Of a stretch of 59,938 nucleotides of DNA, positions 9,958 through 18,045 are shown piece after piece. The stretch comes from a virus. The stretch spans positions 1-59,938 of IMG/VR virus record IMGVR_UViG_3300044970_000300; one strand, written 5' to 3'. Position numbers and translations under genes: made by a program. Each line of letters begins with the position of its first letter. The first letter of the stretch is position 1. Below the pieces are notes generated by a model. That model saw only the letters and a list, made by a program, of their open reading frames with translations, ran no database searches and was not told the DNA's origin.

Positions 9958-10338
9958 ATGGCTGTAATCGCAACTGTAGACAAGTTCGGCATCACCTTCG
10001 CCGACGCTTATCACAAGGTAACCCGTCTCACGTACGAGTCTACCGACCAAAAGACCTATGTATACGCTGCACCCGCAGAACCCTCAGTAGATGCTGATGG
10101 CAATCCCGTACCTCCGATGCCCACCCCTCCGACCGAGGCTTGGGTTAAGAAGAACTTCTGCCACTACGAAGTAGCTACCTACGCATCTGAGGAGACTCGT
10201 GAGGCGCACGCTGAACCTATCTACCGCACGCACTTTAGCTTTGAGCCCGTGCTCGAGGCTGAAGCCGCTGACATCCTCGTACAAGCATACGACCACCTTA
10301 AGGCTCAGGCTGGCTACGAAGACGCTGTAGACTGCTAA
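9958..10338 (+). CDS. Unknown small phage protein
   Basis: 126 residues, acidic. The N-terminal half has predicted strands (MAVIATVDKFGITFADAYHK), then a proline-rich loop (PPMPTPPTE), then an alpha-helical end (LEAEAADILVQAYDHLKAQ). No catalytic motif is visible. It lies in its own promoter-driven unit with the 91-residue coiled-coil gene that follows, between the fibres and the lysis-type genes. A virion accessory role is possible but unsupported. Confidence 0.6.
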   Translation: MAVIATVDKFGITFADAYHKVTRLTYESTDQKTYVYAAPAEPSVDADGNPVPPMPTPPTEAWVKKNFCHYEVATYASEETREAHAEPIYRTHFSFEPVLEAEAADILVQAYDHLKAQAGYEDAVDC

Positions 10339-10364
10339 ACAATAACCCCAAATCTTAATTCACT

Positions 10365-10640
10365 ATGGCACAGATTTCTGAAGCCCAATTAAATTCTGCA
10401 CGTGAGATTCGTGCTAAGCAGCAACAAATCCAGATGGAACTTGGTGCTCTCTACGTAAGCGAGAAAGACCTCGCAGCACGTCAGGAGACCCTCGTTGCAG
10501 AACTTCGCAAGAGCGGTGAGGAGATTCAGTCTCTGATGAACGAACTTGCAGAAGAGCACGGCCACGGAACCCTAAACCTTGAGACTGGTGAGTTCACCGT
10601 CCAGGAGCAGGAGACCCCCGAGCTGAAGGTTGTGAAGTAA
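10365..10640 (+). CDS. Small coiled-coil protein
   Basis: 91 residues, almost entirely helical heptads (REIRAKQQQIQMELGALY and RQETLVAELRKSGEEIQSLM), ending in a short Glu-rich tail. The ATG follows a TTAATTCACT leader of the kind repeated before many genes here. A terminator begins 27 bases after the stop. The function is not recognisable. Confidence 0.6.
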   Translation: MAQISEAQLNSAREIRAKQQQIQMELGALYVSEKDLAARQETLVAELRKSGEEIQSLMNELAEEHGHGTLNLETGEFTVQEQETPELKVVK

Positions 10641-10666
10641 CACATCCTCGTCCTTAATCAGAAGTT

Positions 10667-10692
10667 AAGCCCCGCTAGGGGCTTTTCTTTTT
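10667..10692 (+). terminator. Intrinsic terminator
   Basis: AAGCCCC pairs with GGGGCTT around a GCTA loop, followed by TTCTTTTT. It ends the 9958-10640 unit. Confidence 0.85.
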
Positions 10693-10696
10693 GCCT

Positions 10697-10704
10697 TACT
10701 TTTG
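10697..10704 (+). promoter_or_regulatory. Promoter, -7 box TACTTTTG
   Basis: TACTTTTG fits TAnnTTTG, directly after the terminator and 30 bases before the ATG at 10735. It would drive the holin/spanin-like block. Confidence 0.6.
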
Positions 10705-10734
10705 TAACCAGTTGAAAACCATTCAGTTAAGCAG

Positions 10735-10986
10735 ATGATACTCACATACGTAAAAGAAAAGATTATGGGCTTTGCTGCCATCTTTAAGGACGACAACTCT
10801 TGGAACGAGAAGACCATCATTGGCTTTATGTCGTTCGCTGTAATGGTAATGGTAATGGTTGCTGACGTTGTGTCTGGCTTTATGGGCAAGGACCTCGTAA
10901 TCAACGAGTTTACCTACAACTCATTCGTGATTATCACGCTTGGCTCATTCGGAATCGCTGGACTAGAGAAGTTTGCTAAGAAATGA
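10735..10986 (+). CDS. Holin-like small membrane protein
   Basis: 83 residues with two hydrophobic segments, about 27-48 (IIGFMSFAVMVMVMVADVVSGF) and 62-78 (SFVIITLGSFGIAGLEKF), and a charged KDDNSWNEK stretch before the first. Two short membrane spans in a protein under 100 residues, followed by spanin-like genes, fit a class II holin. An internal ATG (residue 11, MGFAAIF) is an alternative start. The end overlaps the next start by four bases. The holin role is inferred from topology and position only. Confidence 0.55.
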   Translation: MILTYVKEKIMGFAAIFKDDNSWNEKTIIGFMSFAVMVMVMVADVVSGFMGKDLVINEFTYNSFVIITLGSFGIAGLEKFAKK

Positions 10987-11234
10987 AAATGCCCGTCTCT
11001 TTTGACCAGTTTCAGAAGAATCCTGTCGCCGCCATCGCCTTCATTGGATTGGTTGCAATAGGTTATCTTTATGTCGACCAAAAAATGATGAATAGCAAAG
11101 TGGACAATCGTTGTCAGACCAGAGTATCAGAGCTCGAAGTGAAGGTGGATAAGTACACCGAACACATTCGCAGGCTGGATTCTGCTTTGGCATACACTAG
11201 CGCTAAGAACGAAATGCTCCTTCAAACCAAATGA
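10983..11234 (+). CDS. Small single-span membrane protein
   Basis: 83 residues. One membrane segment near residues 13-27 (AAIAFIGLVAIGYLYV) is followed by a basic then helical external part with one Cys and a coiled-coil pattern (VSELEVKVDKYTEHIRRLDSAL). It is coupled to both neighbours by four-base overlaps (ATGA). The topology matches an inner-membrane spanin component or a lysis accessory; neither can be proven from sequence. Confidence 0.5.
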   Translation: MKMPVSFDQFQKNPVAAIAFIGLVAIGYLYVDQKMMNSKVDNRCQTRVSELEVKVDKYTEHIRRLDSALAYTSAKNEMLLQTK

Positions 11235-11572
11235 CACGCACTATCTTCCTACTAGTCGCTGGCATTACAGTCGGTGCTTTGATAGCTAAACAGAAAGAGG
11301 CTCCAGCACCTGTTGACCCAGTGGATTTAATCATTGAGAAGTCTAAACAGACGATGCAACAAGCGAGCCAGGTATCTGCCAAGGTAGACAAGCAGGTGTC
11401 AGCTAAGATTGGGGAGATGAAGCAGACCATCGAGGTCCTCGAGGAGGAGAAGGAACTGCTTGTCGAACAAGTAACAGAAATGAAAAATGAGATTACTACT
11501 ATCAAGTCTGCTCCTGTGCAGCCTTTCGATGTACTCGCAATCGGTGTACCCGATACAACGAATAGAAAATAA
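11231..11572 (+). CDS. i-spanin-like membrane-anchored coiled-coil protein
   Basis: 113 residues. A membrane segment at the very N-terminus (TIFLLVAGITVGALIA) is followed by a Pro-rich linker (KEAPAPVDPVD) and a long coiled coil (IEVLEEEKELLVEQVTEM). This is the architecture of an inner-membrane spanin subunit: N-terminal anchor plus periplasmic helix. The next gene starts inside it, in another frame, and overlaps by 86 bases, as Rz1 does within Rz. That arrangement is the main support for the call. Confidence 0.5.
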   Translation: MTRTIFLLVAGITVGALIAKQKEAPAPVDPVDLIIEKSKQTMQQASQVSAKVDKQVSAKIGEMKQTIEVLEEEKELLVEQVTEMKNEITTIKSAPVQPFDVLAIGVPDTTNRK

Positions 11573-11855
11573 CGACACAGTAGTCGTAATGACTAAAGCA
11601 CAGGCGGTCGCTATGAACAAGCGATTCCTGTCAATGGATTCAACAATAAAATCATACGATGAAGCCTACAAGTTCAAATATCATCAGCTACATCAAGCTC
11701 GCCAAACAATGGTCTTCCAAGATTCACTCATTGGTGACCTCAATCGACAACTACTTGTCAAGCCAGCGTTCAAAAAAATGACGCAGCAGGACGTACTTAT
11801 GTCCTCATACTTCATCCTGTTCACAACCGCTCTACTCTATATGAACTTCAAGTGA
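11487..11855 (+). CDS. Secreted helical protein embedded in the previous gene, o-spanin-like
   Basis: 122 residues. The N-terminus is a signal peptide (MRLLLSSLLLCSLSMYSQS) with a Cys at residue 11 that is an imperfect lipobox candidate; cleavage after YSQ is an alternative. The middle is helical (MTKAQAVAMNKRFLSMDS). The C-terminus has a hydrophobic segment (SSYFILFTTALLYMNF). The start lies 86 bases inside the preceding gene, in another frame. An outer spanin role is suggested by the overlap; the C-terminal span is atypical for that family. Confidence 0.45.
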   Translation: MRLLLSSLLLCSLSMYSQSVYPIQRIENNDTVVVMTKAQAVAMNKRFLSMDSTIKSYDEAYKFKYHQLHQARQTMVFQDSLIGDLNRQLLVKPAFKKMTQQDVLMSSYFILFTTALLYMNFK

Positions 11856-12139
11856 TGGAAGAAAGAATCAAGAACCTCATTAAGAAGCACGGATTATCTG
11901 GAGTAAACAAGCCGAAGGGTACGCCGTCACATCCCAAGAAGTCACACATCGTGCTGGCTAAGGAGGGTGGCAAGACCAAACTCATCCGCTTCGGAGAGCA
12001 GGGTGCGGACACCGTAACGGAGAGCAACCCAACAGGGGCTAGAGCTAAGAAGCGTGCTAGCTTCAAGGCACGTCACGCCAAGAATATCGCCAAGGGTAAG
12101 ATGAGTGCGGCGTATTGGGCTGACCGCGTGAAATGGTAA
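11852..12139 (+). CDS. Small basic conserved-type phage protein
   Basis: 95 residues, strongly basic, with no membrane span. Distinct features are KPKGTPSHPKKSHIVLAKEGGKTKLIRFGEQG and a dense basic end with KARHAKNIAKGKMSAAYWADRVKW. I recognise the pattern as one seen in many phage virion regions but cannot name a function; nucleic-acid binding is plausible from charge. It overlaps the previous stop by four bases. Confidence 0.6.
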   Translation: MMEERIKNLIKKHGLSGVNKPKGTPSHPKKSHIVLAKEGGKTKLIRFGEQGADTVTESNPTGARAKKRASFKARHAKNIAKGKMSAAYWADRVKW

Positions 12140-12151
12140 CTAACTGATTTC

Positions 12152-12159
12152 TATATTTG
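12152..12159 (+). promoter_or_regulatory. Promoter, -7 box TATATTTG
   Basis: Exact TAnnTTTG, 17 bases before the ATG at 12177. Confidence 0.65.
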
Positions 12160-12176
12160 TACAAAGTTTCACAATT

Positions 12177-12518
12177 ATGAAAGCTAGAAAATACGCCGAA
12201 GGAGGCAAGACCCCACCCAAGAGTGTTGAGGCTGAAGTTAAGGCTCAGCGCAGAAAAGAGATGTACGAGAAGGAGCAAGCCGCGACTAAGGAAGCCAACA
12301 AGGTAGCCGTAGCTCAGGGAGGTAAGCCAACTATGCGTGCTAAGAGTGGTCAAGCCACGGAAGAATTCCGCCAGAAGGCAAAGATTGCAGCTAACCTAAA
12401 GATGGCTAAGCAGGAGGCAATCGGTGGTATGGGCAAGACCCAACTGCCAGCGTCAACCGAGGAGTACCACGGTAAGTACGCGGCCATCAAGCCTAAAGCG
12501 ATTAAGAAAGTAATCTAA
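12177..12518 (+). CDS. Small basic helical protein of unknown function
   Basis: 113 residues, Lys/Ala/Glu-rich and mostly helical (KSVEAEVKAQRRKEMYEKEQ), with glycine-containing turns (AQGGKPTMR, AIGGMGKTQ). There is no signal peptide or membrane span. It is transcribed alone from the promoter at 12152 and closed by the terminator at 12521. It sits just ahead of the head-assembly genes, so a DNA-binding or head-associated role is possible but unproven. Confidence 0.55.
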   Translation: MKARKYAEGGKTPPKSVEAEVKAQRRKEMYEKEQAATKEANKVAVAQGGKPTMRAKSGQATEEFRQKAKIAANLKMAKQEAIGGMGKTQLPASTEEYHGKYAAIKPKAIKKVI

Positions 12519-12520
12519 AA

Positions 12521-12551
12521 GAGGAGGGGGCCTAAGCCCCCTTCTTTTTTT
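12521..12551. terminator. Bidirectional terminator between convergent genes
   Basis: GGGGGC and GCCCCC pair around a short CTAA loop. The plus strand continues into TTCTTTTTTT, and the minus strand runs into CTCCTCTTTTAG. It serves the plus gene ending at 12518 and the minus gene whose stop codon lies in the loop. Confidence 0.75.
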
Positions 12552-12855
12552 CCCCTACGTAGTGTGAGTACTTGAAGACGTATGGGTTACCACCAGTCTT
12601 CGTGTCAATCACGGTGATGACCTTCACTCCGTCGATGATTCGCGTCTCTGCGATTAGGTTGTGCTTCTTGAAGCGCTTAAGCTCCACAACTTCAAAGCCG
12701 CAGATTTTAGAGTACATCTCGTCGCTGTTCTCTGTAAACACGACAAGGTTCTCACTCAACCGCTCGAACTTAGCGTCGGCGAACTGAGCGGGGATACGCT
12801 GTCCAAGGAGTGATGTGCTTAGCACAAGTAGGGTGGAAATCAATGCAGTCTTCAT
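12532..12855 (-). CDS. Secreted small protein on the opposite strand
   Basis: 107 residues from the ATG at 12855: MKTALISTLLVLSTSLLGQ is a signal peptide with likely cleavage after LLGQ or nearby. The mature part is a small mixed alpha/beta domain (FERLSENLVVFTENSDEMY, KVITVIDTKTGGNPYVF). A longer reading from 12900 is rejected because its first codons lie inside the TATATTTG promoter. It is the only minus-strand gene in the late region and has its own promoter. That suggests a cargo or envelope-acting gene expressed independently of the late operon. No family recognised. Confidence 0.6.
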   Translation of the reverse strand: MKTALISTLLVLSTSLLGQRIPAQFADAKFERLSENLVVFTENSDEMYSKICGFEVVELKRFKKHNLIAETRIIDGVKVITVIDTKTGGNPYVFKYSHYVGEKKKGA

Positions 12856-12877
12856 ATCTTTTAATTGTTTATTTACC

Positions 12878-12909
12878 CAAATATACGAAATAGTTTTCAA
12901 TTCTGCAAA
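12878..12909 (-). promoter_or_regulatory. Full -33/-7 promoter (TTTG-N20-TATATTTG)
   Basis: On the minus strand TTTG (12909-12906) is followed after 20 bases by TATATTTG (12885-12878). The -33 box is extended as AGTTTGCAG, as in the promoters at 42936 and 52352. It decides the start of the gene at 12855. Confidence 0.75.
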
Positions 12910-12911
12910 CT

Positions 12912-12939
12912 TTTGCGCGAAATAGTATAGATAATTTTG
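12912..12939 (+). promoter_or_regulatory. Divergent promoter for the head operon
   Basis: TTTG at 12912-12915 and TAATTTTG at 12932-12939 have a shorter than usual 16-base gap. It is back-to-back with the minus promoter and 24 bases before the ATG at 12964. Confidence 0.5.
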
Positions 12940-12963
12940 TAAGGAACTTTAATTCAACCTATT

Positions 12964-14136
12964 ATGGCCGACGGTATTTCAAATCTTGAAGACCTCGTAA
13001 GGGATATGGGCCTCAACATTGTGGACCAACCAGGCGAGCCTTCACCCGACCAACAACCGATTGAACCGACCATTGTCGAGCTCAACGATACAAACGGTGC
13101 CGCTGCCGCCGATGAGAGCAGCGAAGGTTCTACCGCTGACACAGCCGTAACTGAACCATCAGAGCCTCAGGAGCCGTCGTCTGACGATGCCCAGGAGCCT
13201 TCGGATGAGAACAGATACGTCTATCGTCAGCAAGACACGGACGATAACCAAACGTCCAACGACGAACTCACGGACGAGGAGATTAACCAGTTCGTCAATA
13301 CGTACTTGCAGGAGCAGGTGGGTCTTGACTTGGATTCTATCCTCGCACGTTTAGAACAACCAGCGACAATCGATGAGAGGCTTGAGCCTATTCTGAAGTT
13401 TGTTCAAGAGACTGGCCGCGACCCACAGGACTGGTTCTTATACCAGTCAATCAATCCGTCTGAAATGGACGACCTTTCAGTGGTGAAGCTCCAGATGCAG
13501 AACGACTTTCCCGACTTGTCTAGGGATGATATCGATATGCTTGTATCGGCGAAGTACAAGACTGACGGTGAATTCCTTGATGAGAAAGAGCAGAAGATGG
13601 CCACCCTTCAGCTAAAGATTGACGCGGGTAACGCTAGAAAGCAAATTGAGGGGCTACGCAGCAACTATCTCAAACCAGTCGAAAGGACTGCTGAGCAAGA
13701 GCCGCAGGTCGAATCGTTTGTTGACGAGCAGTGGGTGTCTACTATGATGCAAGAAGCTGACGCTCTTGACGGTATTGACTTCGAACTCCCAGGAGAGAAG
13801 GTCTTTACGTTCGGAATCGGCGACAAGTATCGTGAGTCACTCAAATCTAAAAACGCGAATCTAGAGAGTTACTTTGACCAGTACGTTGACCGCGATGGGA
13901 ACTGGAACCACGAGATGTTCAATATGCACAGAACCGTAGTTGATAACATTGACGAAATTGTCAGAGCTGTATATCAACAAGGGATGAGCGATGGACAGCG
14001 CAGGGTTGTGGAGACCGCCGCAAACGTCAAGGTGAATACACCTAACGTAGGTAACGTACAGCCAGGTAACAACATAGAGGAGCAGCTTCGCCAAATCATC
14101 GGAGAGTCTGACTCAATGATGCGATTCCGATTCTAA
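12964..14136 (+). CDS. Putative capsid scaffolding protein
   Basis: 390 residues, very acidic at the N-terminus, with long Asp/Glu/Ser/Pro-rich disorder (about residues 20-105). A helical middle follows (YLQEQVGLDLDSILARLEQ), with a DISKAY-like SAKYKTDGEFLDEKEQKM region, then a charged helical end with MMRFRF at the C-terminus. Position immediately before the major capsid gene, acidity and helicity are the usual signs of an internal scaffold. No protease motif was seen. The call rests on position and composition. Confidence 0.6.
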   Translation: MADGISNLEDLVRDMGLNIVDQPGEPSPDQQPIEPTIVELNDTNGAAAADESSEGSTADTAVTEPSEPQEPSSDDAQEPSDENRYVYRQQDTDDNQTSNDELTDEEINQFVNTYLQEQVGLDLDSILARLEQPATIDERLEPILKFVQETGRDPQDWFLYQSINPSEMDDLSVVKLQMQNDFPDLSRDDIDMLVSAKYKTDGEFLDEKEQKMATLQLKIDAGNARKQIEGLRSNYLKPVERTAEQEPQVESFVDEQWVSTMMQEADALDGIDFELPGEKVFTFGIGDKYRESLKSKNANLESYFDQYVDRDGNWNHEMFNMHRTVVDNIDEIVRAVYQQGMSDGQRRVVETAANVKVNTPNVGNVQPGNNIEEQLRQIIGESDSMMRFRF

Positions 14137-14161
14137 CGTCTAACGCCTAAAACAACTTAAA

Positions 14162-15502
14162 ATGGCAAATATGACTTCAGCTACTCAGGGAACTTTCTTC
14201 TCTGGAGCTAACGCTGTGAAGCGTCTTGACCCTGCGAAGTACGTCGCTCTTGGTGACTACTTCAACGAAATCAACAAGCCTGACAACCGCGACGCCCTCG
14301 TAAAGGCTTTCGGTGCACAAGGCATCACTGGATTCCTGCAAATGGTAGGAGCCGTTAAAAGCGCTGGTACCGCTGACCAAGTTCAGTGGTGGGAAGAGGT
14401 TCGCCTCCACCAAACCCAGAAAGTAGTTCTTGCTTCGGACACGACCGCTGGTAAGACTATGGTTATCGCCTTCGGTGCTCAGGCTCCCGTTGTTCGCGTT
14501 AACGACGTTGTTCTGTTGAGCGGCAAGGAGCGCGCTATCGTTACGACCATCACTGGTACTACCTCATTCACGGTAGCTAACCTTGAGGACGCTAACCTTA
14601 CCGCCATCGTTGCTGGTACCTACGAACTCCCCATCATCGGTAACCTGTACGCTCAGGGCACTGACCAACCCGACCAATACCTTGAGTCGAACGTGGTTAA
14701 GCGCACCAACCCGTATATGATTGTTAAGGAAATCTTCAAGGTGACTGGCTCACAAGCTACGAACCTCGGCTGGATTGACCTGGGCAATGGTGACTACCGT
14801 TGGTTTATGAAGGGCGAAGCCGACACTCGTCAGCGCTTCCTCGACAAGCGTGAGATGATGATGTTGTTGGGCCAGAAGGTTACTAACACCGCTAACGTAT
14901 CTGTAGAAGGTTCTGAAGGTTACTTCGCCGCTATCGAGAATCGTGGTTTGGTTACCAACGGTTACATCACCGAGTTGGCTGACCTTGACCTTATCATCAA
15001 GGAGCTTGACAAGCAGGGTGCTTCTCCCGAGTACGCTCTGTACGTTGACCGCACGCAGGACCTTCTGCTCGACGACCTCGTAGCTAAGGGTAACGCTGGT
15101 TCATTGACCGCAGGTGTTGCTACGCAATACGGTGCTTTCAATAACAGCGCTGATATGGCCATTCAGCTTGGCTTCAAATCATTCGGCCGTGGTGGTTACA
15201 CCTTCCACAAGCACGATTGGAAGCTTCTGAACGACCCCACCTTGTTGGCTGGTGCTAACTTCGCTGGTGTTGCTATTCCTATGGCTACTGTAGTTGACCC
15301 CAAGTCGGGCGACCGCAATCCGTCACTGGAAATCAACTACAAGGCAACGAACGGTGTTAGCCGTGAGATGCACCACTGGTTGACTGGCTCATTTATGGGT
15401 GCTTCGAACGACACCAAGGACTTGGTTCAGTTCAACTACCTGTCTGAAATCGCTCTTGTAACGCGCGGCGCTAACCGCCACGTGCTTCTCAAGAAGGCCT
15501 AA
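14162..15502 (+). CDS. Major capsid protein
   Basis: 446 residues. It has the length and low-complexity-free, Gly/Ala/Thr-rich beta composition of an HK97-fold shell protein, and a highly biased codon choice compared with neighbours, as expected for a very abundant protein. Features: an N-terminal arm (MTSATQGTFFSGANAVKRLD), WWEEVRLHQTQK (the E-loop region by position), RWFMKGEADTRQRFLDKREMMMLLGQ, and a C-terminal VTRGANRHVLLKKA. It follows the scaffold-like gene and is closed by a strong terminator. The placement is like that of crAss-like capsid genes. Confidence 0.8.
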   Translation: MANMTSATQGTFFSGANAVKRLDPAKYVALGDYFNEINKPDNRDALVKAFGAQGITGFLQMVGAVKSAGTADQVQWWEEVRLHQTQKVVLASDTTAGKTMVIAFGAQAPVVRVNDVVLLSGKERAIVTTITGTTSFTVANLEDANLTAIVAGTYELPIIGNLYAQGTDQPDQYLESNVVKRTNPYMIVKEIFKVTGSQATNLGWIDLGNGDYRWFMKGEADTRQRFLDKREMMMLLGQKVTNTANVSVEGSEGYFAAIENRGLVTNGYITELADLDLIIKELDKQGASPEYALYVDRTQDLLLDDLVAKGNAGSLTAGVATQYGAFNNSADMAIQLGFKSFGRGGYTFHKHDWKLLNDPTLLAGANFAGVAIPMATVVDPKSGDRNPSLEINYKATNGVSREMHHWLTGSFMGASNDTKDLVQFNYLSEIALVTRGANRHVLLKKA

Positions 15503-15513
15503 TCAATAGGTTT

Positions 15514-15557
15514 AAGGGACGGGGGGTCTTCTGGCCCCCCTAGCCCTTTTCTTTTTT
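15514..15557 (+). terminator. Strong intrinsic terminator after the capsid gene
   Basis: AAGGG and GGGGGG pair with CCCCCC and CCCTT around TCTTCTGG, followed by TTTTCTTTTTT. Confidence 0.85.
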
Positions 15558-15577
15558 AATTCTTAATTGTATTTAAT

Positions 15578-16417
15578 ATGGCACGTCCAGCAATCCGCAG
15601 AGAGGAAGCTATCCTTGACGCACCCGAAAACAACATCGCAGTACCTGCACCCGCTGCTGCATCATTCCGACCCAAGCGTCAGATTGAGAAACAAAAGGAG
15701 GGCAGAAAACAAAAGGTCTACTCCGTAGTATCTGGAGGAGGTATCTGGTTCAAGCTGAACCAAAACAACGTCACAATCTACGACCCCGTCAAGGACACCG
15801 TTCGTGCAATTCGTTACTGCCCGAATGAGCCGTCCATCTACACTGACGAGCAATCGGTTAACGCTATGCGTGACCACATCGTATTCCGTGATGGCTACCT
15901 GGCCGTACCTGCCAACAAGCCGAACCTTCAGGATTACTTGGATGCACACCCCGACAACAAGTCTAACGGAGGTAGTGTCTTCTTCGCCGTAGATACGAGC
16001 AAGAAGGCTGAGGAGGACCTCGACAAGGAGTTCCTGCTTCACGATGCCATCTCATTGGTGAGAGACAAGAGCATCGACGAGCTACTTCCCGTGGCTATGT
16101 ACTTGGGAATCAACATCGAGCAGCGCAATCAGGAGATTCGTCGTGAGCTTCTAACCGAGGCTAAGGCTAATCCTAAGGCGTTCATTGAGATGTTTGACAA
16201 CCCGATGGTTAAGATTCGTTCAGCTATTCGCCAAGCTATCGACTTCCAACTCCTTCGTGAGCGTCCAGATGGGATATACTGGTTTGACACCAACCGTCTT
16301 ATCATCACCGCACCCGCTGGGCAGGACCCGTCAGACGTGCTCACCCGATACTGTATGACAGAGAAGGGCGCACCGATTTACGATGAGGTACTAAACAGAC
16401 TCGAGCGTCTGGGCTAA
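15578..16417 (+). CDS. Head-module protein of unknown function
   Basis: 279 residues. A disordered basic N-terminus (to about residue 50, RPKRQIEKQKEGRKQK) is followed by a beta region (IWFKLNQNNVTIYDPVKDTVR) and a helical C-terminal half (LLHDAISLVRDKSIDELLP, EIRRELLTEAKANPKAFIEM). It lies between the capsid and ring genes, with a TTAATT-type leader after the capsid terminator. I take it as a virion or assembly protein from position; no enzyme motif is visible. Confidence 0.6.
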   Translation: MARPAIRREEAILDAPENNIAVPAPAAASFRPKRQIEKQKEGRKQKVYSVVSGGGIWFKLNQNNVTIYDPVKDTVRAIRYCPNEPSIYTDEQSVNAMRDHIVFRDGYLAVPANKPNLQDYLDAHPDNKSNGGSVFFAVDTSKKAEEDLDKEFLLHDAISLVRDKSIDELLPVAMYLGINIEQRNQEIRRELLTEAKANPKAFIEMFDNPMVKIRSAIRQAIDFQLLRERPDGIYWFDTNRLIITAPAGQDPSDVLTRYCMTEKGAPIYDEVLNRLERLG

Positions 16418-16440
16418 TAACCTAACTGCTTGATAGTATG

Positions 16441-16466
16441 GGGGCTACGAGAGTGGCCCCTTTTTT
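16441..16466 (+). terminator. Intrinsic terminator
   Basis: An 8-bp stem GGGGCTAC/GTGGCCCC with a GAGA tetraloop is followed by six T. Confidence 0.85.
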
Positions 16467-16471
16467 ATTGG

Positions 16472-16479
16472 TATATTTG
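16472..16479 (+). promoter_or_regulatory. Promoter, -7 box TATATTTG
   Basis: Exact TAnnTTTG following the terminator; the extended string TATATTTGCACATAAAC is shared with the portal promoter at 59416. It drives the ring/nozzle operon. Confidence 0.7.
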
Positions 16480-16496
16480 CACATAAACATCGTATA

Positions 16497-17228
16497 ATGG
16501 CTAGCGTCTATACAGTATATTCTACTTTGAAGGATTTGGCTAACAAAGACGAACGTGGTTTCGTCACGCCTTCCACCTTTAATGCGTTCGCAGCGTTGGC
16601 TCAGCAGAACGTGTTCAATGGCTTATTCTCCAAGAATACGCTGTCGGCAACCACTAAGAGCAGGGGTCTTGACGGACACCGCGACCTTGCGTTGAGCAAG
16701 CAAATCCGCGAGGACCTGTCGGTATTCTCCAAGGAGTCTACCATCTCGCAGGTTGATGGGGTGTTCAGCAAACCGATTGACTTAGCTCACATCATCTCGA
16801 TGAAGACGTTCGGTACGTTCATTATGGGTCAGACGACCTCCACACCGATTGACCTCATCTACGACGAGCTGAAGGCTGAATACATCCTCAGAAGCACGCT
16901 ATCTAGACCCACGGAGACGGCACCCATCGGTGTTGTGTCCAGTCAAATCACTGTGTACCCGACCAGCGTCAAGAAGGTTAAGCTGAAATACTACAAGCAG
17001 CCCGAAGGTCTGAACCCGACGAACGGAGCTAAGGTAGCCCTGACCCCTAGGTTCGGATACACCGTAGTCAGCAATAAGGAGATTTACGACGCTGCGACCA
17101 GCGTTGACTTCGAGTTGCCAGAGCACTACACCCCGCAGTTGGTTATGGAGTTGGCCAAGATGATTGGTGTCAACATCAAGGACACCGATATGTTTACGTA
17201 CGCATCATCTGAACAAACTAAGCAGTAA
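16497..17228 (+). CDS. Head-tail connector / ring protein
   Basis: 243 residues. It is helical at the N-terminus (FVTPSTFNAFAALAQQNVFNGLF), then carries beta strands with TETAPIGVVSSQITVYPTSVKKVKLKYYK and a C-terminal helix (YTPQLVMELAKMIGVNIKDTDMF). This layout resembles the ring proteins stacked below the portal in Bacteroidetes podoviruses, and the gene is the first of a ring-ring-nozzle set. The next gene starts on its stop codon (TAATG). The specific ring assignment is inferred. Confidence 0.6.
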   Translation: MASVYTVYSTLKDLANKDERGFVTPSTFNAFAALAQQNVFNGLFSKNTLSATTKSRGLDGHRDLALSKQIREDLSVFSKESTISQVDGVFSKPIDLAHIISMKTFGTFIMGQTTSTPIDLIYDELKAEYILRSTLSRPTETAPIGVVSSQITVYPTSVKKVKLKYYKQPEGLNPTNGAKVALTPRFGYTVVSNKEIYDAATSVDFELPEHYTPQLVMELAKMIGVNIKDTDMFTYASSEQTKQ

Positions 17229-18040
17229 TGGCTAGGAACCTAATCACAATCGACGAGGTAGTAAATGACTTCATCCTCACCGTAGGTCAGGACGACTTTG
17301 CCTCTGACGCTACGGATACGCTCGTTCGTAACCTGGCCCTTCGTGGACTCCGCGAGTTCGGATTCGATATGCTTAAGGTTGTCAAGAGCATCAAGCTCCC
17401 AGTCAACCAGACGCTCAGAACCGTGGACCTTCCAGACGATTACGTTGACATCGTTAAGATTGGGTACGTAGGAACCGATGGACTCGTTTACATCTTCGGG
17501 CACAACAAGAATATCAACTACTCACAGGTTTACGTCAAGGACGCTAACGGTCTGCCCATCGATACGGACGGTGATGGCGTATACGACAGACAGGACGACA
17601 AGGGCACCATTGAGCTCACGCAGTCAGTGAAGGGTTACGACCAATACATCTTCAGGAACTTTCTGTACGATAACTCATACGGTGCGGTATATGGACTCGG
17701 TGGAGGCCACTACAACGGTGAGTACAGAATGAACCACGAGCAGAATAGAATCGAGCTGTCCGTAGGAAGCAACATCGACTATGTGGTGATTGAGTACGTG
17801 GCTGACGAGGCCCGTAGCGCTAACCCACTGGTACACATCTATGCAGAGCCTGCCCTGCGCTCATATATCTACTACCGTCTGATAGAGCGCAAAAATACCG
17901 TCTCCCTCGGCGAGAAAGCCAGAGCAAGACAGGAATACTACAACGAAAGACGATTGGCTAACGCCAGACTTAAGAGCTTCAACAAAGACGAGGCACTCAA
18001 GACTATCCGTAAGAATTTCAAGCAGTCACCTAAATACTAA
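17228..18040 (+). CDS. Tail tubular / ring protein
   Basis: 270 residues. An N-terminal helical part (LRNLALRGLREFGFDMLK after ATDTLV) leads into strands with LPVNQTLRTVDLPDDYVDIVKIGY, a signature of gp11-like adaptor proteins of short-tailed phages. An internal Asp-rich turn, DTDGDGVYDRQDDKG, resembles a calcium-binding loop. The C-terminus is helical and basic. It starts on the stop codon of the previous gene and lies six bases before the nozzle gene. Confidence 0.65.
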   Translation: MARNLITIDEVVNDFILTVGQDDFASDATDTLVRNLALRGLREFGFDMLKVVKSIKLPVNQTLRTVDLPDDYVDIVKIGYVGTDGLVYIFGHNKNINYSQVYVKDANGLPIDTDGDGVYDRQDDKGTIELTQSVKGYDQYIFRNFLYDNSYGAVYGLGGGHYNGEYRMNHEQNRIELSVGSNIDYVVIEYVADEARSANPLVHIYAEPALRSYIYYRLIERKNTVSLGEKARARQEYYNERRLANARLKSFNKDEALKTIRKNFKQSPKY

Positions 18041-18045
18041 GGCCG